Of a DNA stretch of 7,277 nucleotides, positions 4,620-7,277 are shown one piece after another. Origin of the DNA: Actinomycetes bacterium (GTDB lineage Bacteria; Actinomycetota; Acidimicrobiia; Acidimicrobiales; RAAP-2); NCBI GenBank assembly GCA_021795095.1, contig JAJYPU010000092.1, forward strand, positions 1 through 7,277, read 5' to 3'. The position numbers were made by a program, and so were the translations under genes. Position 1 is the stretch's first letter, and each line of letters starts with the position of its first letter. The notes under the pieces are model-generated. The model was given only the letters and a program-made list of their open reading frames with translations. It ran no database searches and was not told where the DNA came from.

Positions 4620-5753
4620 TCAGACGGGCTCGATGGCTCGCGAGATCGCGTCGAGCAGGCGCGCGGAACACCCGAGGGCGCCCGCCGGTGGGGCGACGTC
4701 ACGGAGGATGCGCGACGCGAGCTCGCTGAAGACGCCGTCGCCGTCCTCGCGCGAGACGACCGGCCGGCCCGCGTCGCCGCCGTGGGCCACGTCGCCGTGC
4801 AACGGGATCGAGGCGAGCAGCGGCACCTGCAACTGCTCGGCGAGCTCCGCGCCGCCACCGTCGCCGAAGATGGCGTGTCGCTCGCCGCAGGTGCACGTGA
4901 ACGCGCTCATGTTCTCGATGACGCCGAGTACCCGGATGTTGGACTTGCGCGCGAAGTCCGCCGCCCGGGCGGCGATGCGCTGCGCCGCTTGATTCGGCGT
5001 GGTGACAATGAGCTGGCCCATAGCGGGCAGGAGCCGCGCGAGGGTCATCGCGATGTCGCCCGTGCCGGGCGGGGTGTCGATGAGGAGGTAGTCCACCCCT
5101 GACCAGTCGGCGTCCTCGATGAACTGGGCGACGGCCTTCTGGACGATGAGACCTCGCCAGAGCAGCGCCTGGTCCTCGTCGGCCAACAGCCCCATGGACA
5201 GTAATCGGATCTCGCCGGCGCCGACGGGTCGCACGAGGGGCTGCATCTTGCCAGCGACAGCCTGGACATCGCCATCGATGTCGAGGAGCCGGGCGAGCGA
5301 GAACCCCCACACGTCGGCGTCGAGGACCCCCACCGAGAGCCCCGTCAAGGCGAGGGCCGTGGCGAGGTTGGCCGTCACGGACGACTTGCCCACACCACCC
5401 TTGCCCGAGGCGATGGCGAGCACCGGTGTCGTCGGGGCCAGTGAGGTCGTCGGGGCGCGACCCTGGGCCGCCTTGCGAGCGGCGGTCATGGCGGTGCGCT
5501 TCTCCTCGTTGGACATGACCTCGATCACGAGACGAACACCCCGTACCCCGTCGAGGCTCACCACCGCTTCGCGGATGTCCCGTTCGATCTGGGTTCGCAG
5601 GGGACACCCGGTCGTCGTGAGGGCCACGGTCACCACAACGTCCTGGTCGTCGACCTCGACGGCTCGAACCATGCCCAATTCGACGACCGAGACCCCGAGT
5701 TCTGGGTCATAGACGTGGGTGAGGCGATCATTGACCGCGGCGACGAGGTTCAC
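4620..5753 (-). CDS. mrp: Mrp/ApbC-type Fe-S cluster carrier ATPase with N-terminal MIP18 domain
   Basis: A 377-residue cytosolic P-loop protein. Residues about 5-80 form a MIP18/DUF59 domain with its conserved Cys (C50 in TTTGCP). An Ala/Thr/Pro-rich linker follows, then the ATPase. This has a deviant Walker A, SGKGGVGKS (116-124, with signature Lys K118), VLDADVWG (143-150), and a Walker B region DYLLIDTPPGTGD (221-233, D226). NMSAFTCTCG (281-290) provides C287 and C289 at the cluster site. Mrp/ApbC proteins bind and transfer [4Fe-4S] clusters to apo-proteins as dimers. The usual CxxC appears here as CxC, which is odd but falls at the right place. The GTG start at 5753 is preceded by TAACGT and 6 nt, with no Shine-Dalgarno site, suggesting a leaderless mRNA. 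It is divergent from an A-type Fe-S carrier gene, consistent with a shared Fe-S role. Confidence 0.95.
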   Translation of the reverse strand: MNLVAAVNDRLTHVYDPELGVSVVELGMVRAVEVDDQDVVVTVALTTTGCPLRTQIERDIREAVVSLDGVRGVRLVIEVMSNEEKRTAMTAARKAAQGRAPTTSLAPTTPVLAIASGKGGVGKSSVTANLATALALTGLSVGVLDADVWGFSLARLLDIDGDVQAVAGKMQPLVRPVGAGEIRLLSMGLLADEDQALLWRGLIVQKAVAQFIEDADWSGVDYLLIDTPPGTGDIAMTLARLLPAMGQLIVTTPNQAAQRIAARAADFARKSNIRVLGVIENMSAFTCTCGERHAIFGDGGGAELAEQLQVPLLASIPLHGDVAHGGDAGRPVVSREDGDGVFSELASRILRDVAPPAGALGCSARLLDAISRAIEPV

Positions 5754-5759
5754 AATGGG

Positions 5760-5765
5760 ACGTTA
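5760..5765 (-). promoter_or_regulatory. Candidate -10 box for a leaderless mrp transcript
   Basis: TAACGT on the minus strand (TANNNT), then exactly 6 nt, then GTG 5753. Spacing is identical to that before the Nudix gene. No ribosome-binding site and no strong -35 hexamer are visible. Confidence 0.45.
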
Positions 5766-5803
5766 CCGGGGCGGCTGCGGTATCGCTCGGGCGAGGACCC
5801 CGC

Positions 5804-5809
5804 TACCAT
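5804..5809 (+). promoter_or_regulatory. Possible -10 box of the iscA-like/ridA operon
   Basis: TACCAT fits TANNNT and would start transcription near 5816, giving a leader of about 22 nt that contains GAAGGAG (5827-5833), 4 nt before the ATG. The -35 region (TATCGC at 5781-5786) is poor. It lies back-to-back with the mrp promoter. Confidence 0.35.
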
Positions 5810-5837
5810 GAGTGACGTCCGCAACTGAAGGAGCCTC

Positions 5838-6206
5838 ATGACCGACGTCATCACCACGGGCACCGACGCCACCGTCGCCGAGCCCATCACCCTGACCGCC
5901 ACCGCCGCGTCCAAGGTCGCTGAGTTGATCGCTGCTGAAGGCGTCGAAGAGGCGCTCGCGCTTCGCATCGCCGTCAAGTCCGGCGGCTGCTCGGGCTTCC
6001 AGTACGACATGTACTTCGACTCCGAGATCGCCGGCGACGACGTCGTACGCGATTTCGACGGCGTGAAGGTCGTCGTCGACGGTGCGAGCGCGGAGTTGCT
6101 CACCGGGGCGACACTCGACTTTACCGACGGACTCCAGGGCGCGGGCTTCCACATCTCGAACCCCAACGCCACGCGCACCTGCGGGTGCGGCAACTCCTTC
6201 AGCTGA
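5838..6206 (+). CDS. A-type Fe-S cluster carrier (IscA/ErpA/HesB family)
   Basis: A 122-residue HesB/IscA-family protein. After about 17 non-conserved residues, the fold starts at ITLTATAASKVAELI. The three invariant cysteines are present: C51 in KSGGCSGFQY, and C115 and C117 in TRTCGCGNSF at the C-terminus. These bind an Fe-S cluster or iron for delivery to target enzymes. ErpA, IscA and SufA cannot be told apart from sequence alone, so I give no symbol. Start choice is secure: GAAGGAG lies 4 nt before ATG 5838. It is divergent from mrp, another Fe-S carrier, and is followed 12 nt later by ridA, probably in one operon. Confidence 0.95.
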   Translation: MTDVITTGTDATVAEPITLTATAASKVAELIAAEGVEEALALRIAVKSGGCSGFQYDMYFDSEIAGDDVVRDFDGVKVVVDGASAELLTGATLDFTDGLQGAGFHISNPNATRTCGCGNSFS

Positions 6207-6218
6207 TCGGCGAACTCC

Positions 6219-6584
6219 GTGTCCACTCCCGTAGGGCCCTACTCACCGTGGCGTCGTGCCGGTGACCTCGTCGTGATCTCGGGCCAGCTCGGCCTCCTGC
6301 CCGGACACGACTCGCCGACCATGGCCGACCCGTCCGCCGCCGGCCAGCTGCGCCAGGCGCTCGAGAACGCCCGCGAGGTCCTCGCCGAGGCGGGCGCTAC
6401 CCTCGACCAAGTCGTCAAGGCGACGCTGTTCCTGCTCGACATGGATGACTTCGGTCCCTGCAACGAGGTCTGGGTCGAGGCCTTCACGGTTCCACGTCCG
6501 ACTCGTTCGGCGGTCGCGGTGGCCCAGCTGCCGCTCGGCGCCCGTGCCGAGGTTGAGCTCTGGGCCTACGCCCCCACGCATTAG
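6219..6584 (+). CDS. ridA: RidA-family enamine/imine deaminase (YjgF/UK114)
   Basis: A 121-residue RidA-like protein. GPYSPWRRAGDLVVISGQLGL (6-26) matches the family's N-terminal strand and SGQ motif. FLLDMDDF (71-78) matches the central region. PTRSAVAVAQLPLGARAEVELWAYAP (94-119) holds the catalytic-type Arg (R96, equivalent to Arg105 of E. coli RidA). Canonical RidA hydrolyses reactive 2-aminoacrylate-type enamines made by PLP enzymes. GTG 6219 is the only available start, because the frame is closed by the TGA of the iscA-like gene just upstream. This makes the N-terminus about 9 residues shorter than E. coli RidA before the GPY motif, a form that may be normal for this branch. The ribosome-binding site is weak, so coupling to the upstream gene is likely. 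Physiological substrate is unproven. Confidence 0.9.
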   Translation: MSTPVGPYSPWRRAGDLVVISGQLGLLPGHDSPTMADPSAAGQLRQALENAREVLAEAGATLDQVVKATLFLLDMDDFGPCNEVWVEAFTVPRPTRSAVAVAQLPLGARAEVELWAYAPTH

Positions 6585-7277
6585 TCGTCGCCGTCGCCCC
6601 GTTCGCTGTCGGCGCCGAACTTGTAGCCAACCGAGCGCACCGTCTGGATCAGGTGGGCGTGCTCCTCACCGAGTTTCGCGCGTAGTCGACGCACGTGGAC
6701 GTCCACGGTCCGCGCGCCACCGTAGTACTCGTAACCCCAGACGCGACTGAGCAGGGTCTCGCGCGTGAAGACCCGTTGGGGGTTGGTGGCGAGGAACCGG
6801 AGCAGTTCGTACTCCATGTAGGTCAGGTCCATCACGCGTCCAGCGATGGTGGCCTGATAGGTCTCGAGATTCATGACCAGTCCACCCTGCTCGATGTGGG
6901 CGGCGACGTTCTCGTTGCCGGCCCGGCGCAGCCGATGGCGCAGCCGGGTCGACAGCTCGCTCACGTCGAAGGGGCCCACGACGAAGTCGTCGAAGAGGTC
7001 CTCGCGAAACGTCAGGTCGTCGAGCTGGTAGTGGTCCACAAGTAGGATGATCGGCCCGACCGGACGGTCCCGGTGGCGAAGCTGGCGACAGAGGTTCATC
7101 GCGTCGTTGAACGGGAAGCCTGCGGCGTTGATCACGGCGCCGGCGTAGCCGTCGGTCGGCTCAAGCGCGGTGACTTCGTTCAGGCGCCCGGACGAGGCGA
7201 CCGCGGGGGTGACGCCCGTGACCTCGAAGGCCTTCTTGATCGGCCCCTCGCACGAGGGCACGCAGAGCACGACGTCG
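6581..7277 (-). CDS. GlnR-like OmpR-family regulator with degenerate receiver (5' end cut by window)
   Basis: At least 229 residues; the frame stays open through the right edge, and the true start may lie just outside because the first strand (DVVLCVPSCEG) already begins at the border. The N-terminal half is an atypical receiver. Counting from GTG 7270, the phospho-acceptor position looks like Asn (N48, AVINAAG), the strand-4 Thr/Ser is Val, and the conserved Lys is Gly (G99, FVVGPFD). It is therefore unlikely to be controlled by phosphorylation. Residues about 126-218 are a strong winged helix: LTYMEYELLRFL, RVFTRETLLSRVWGY, GGARTVDVHVRRLRAKL and VRSVGYKFG. This pattern closely resembles GlnR, the phosphorylation-independent nitrogen regulator of actinobacteria. 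A GlnR role is inference; other orphan OmpR-type regulators share it. Its stop overlaps the convergent ridA stop. Confidence 0.9.
   Translation of the reverse strand, partial: DVVLCVPSCEGPIKKAFEVTGVTPAVASSGRLNEVTALEPTDGYAGAVINAAGFPFNDAMNLCRQLRHRDRPVGPIILLVDHYQLDDLTFREDLFDDFVVGPFDVSELSTRLRHRLRRAGNENVAAHIEQGGLVMNLETYQATIAGRVMDLTYMEYELLRFLATNPQRVFTRETLLSRVWGYEYYGGARTVDVHVRRLRAKLGEEHAHLIQTVRSVGYKFGADSERGDGDD

Noticed and set aside
4455..5102. A 215-codon plus-strand frame antisense to mrp
   Set aside because: It is the shadow of the mrp ATPase coding region, with an Arg/Ala-rich peptide and no recognisable domain or start signal.
1..7277. Mobile element, CRISPR array, toxin-antitoxin or phage-defence system
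   Set aside because: I found no transposase, integrase, regular repeats, attachment-site duplication next to the tRNAs, or defence-type domains on either strand; gene content is housekeeping-like.

Overview
The window is GC-rich (roughly two thirds G+C by eye), gene-dense DNA from a high-GC Gram-positive bacterium. A WhiB-family protein is essentially an actinobacterial marker. GTG starts, TANNNT-type -10 boxes placed right before GTG codons, a VKOR/DUF929 pair and a GlnR-like orphan regulator all fit Actinomycetota. The mix suggests an Acidimicrobiia-like lineage, but that is an inference from gene content only.

Layout from left to right. Bases 1-246 hold no gene I can defend. Two tRNA genes, Pro(CGG) and then Glu(TTC) in transcription order, lie on the minus strand (247-426). 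Upstream of them on the same strand is a two-gene unit (485-1734): a single-domain response regulator whose stop codon overlaps (GTGA) the start of a soluble CorC-like protein with a CBS pair and a CorC_HlyC domain. A divergent promoter region separates this from a small WhiB-like Fe-S regulator (1867-2115, plus). The WhiB gene runs tail-to-tail into, and overlaps by 15 bp, a minus-strand operon (2101-3491) encoding a membrane-anchored DUF929 thioredoxin-fold protein with a CPFC motif and a four-helix VKOR (DsbB-like) protein, again joined by a GTGA overlap. Together these two look like a complete extracytoplasmic disulfide-forming system. A Nudix hydrolase of the NUDT19-like type, with an insertion inside the Nudix box, diverges from it (3578-4360). 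Then comes about 260 bp without a confident gene (4361-4619), holding an interrupted small reading frame and a hairpin. The Fe-S P-loop ATPase Mrp/ApbC follows (4620-5753, minus), divergent from an A-type Fe-S carrier, IscA/ErpA-like (5838-6206), and a RidA-family enamine/imine deaminase (6219-6584). The right end is a GlnR/OmpR-type winged-helix regulator with a degenerate receiver domain (6581 to the edge, minus), whose stop codon overlaps the RidA stop codon.

A redox and Fe-S theme links several genes: a WhiB [4Fe-4S] regulator, disulfide formation by DUF929 and VKOR, Fe-S assembly by Mrp and an A-type carrier, and RidA, which protects PLP enzymes from reactive enamines. Most individual families are well known. 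The less ordinary points are the degenerate regulators, the coupling of a receiver-only regulator to a CorC-like protein, and a repeated leaderless promoter layout (TANNNT, 6-7 nt, GTG). I saw no mobile element, CRISPR array or prophage.
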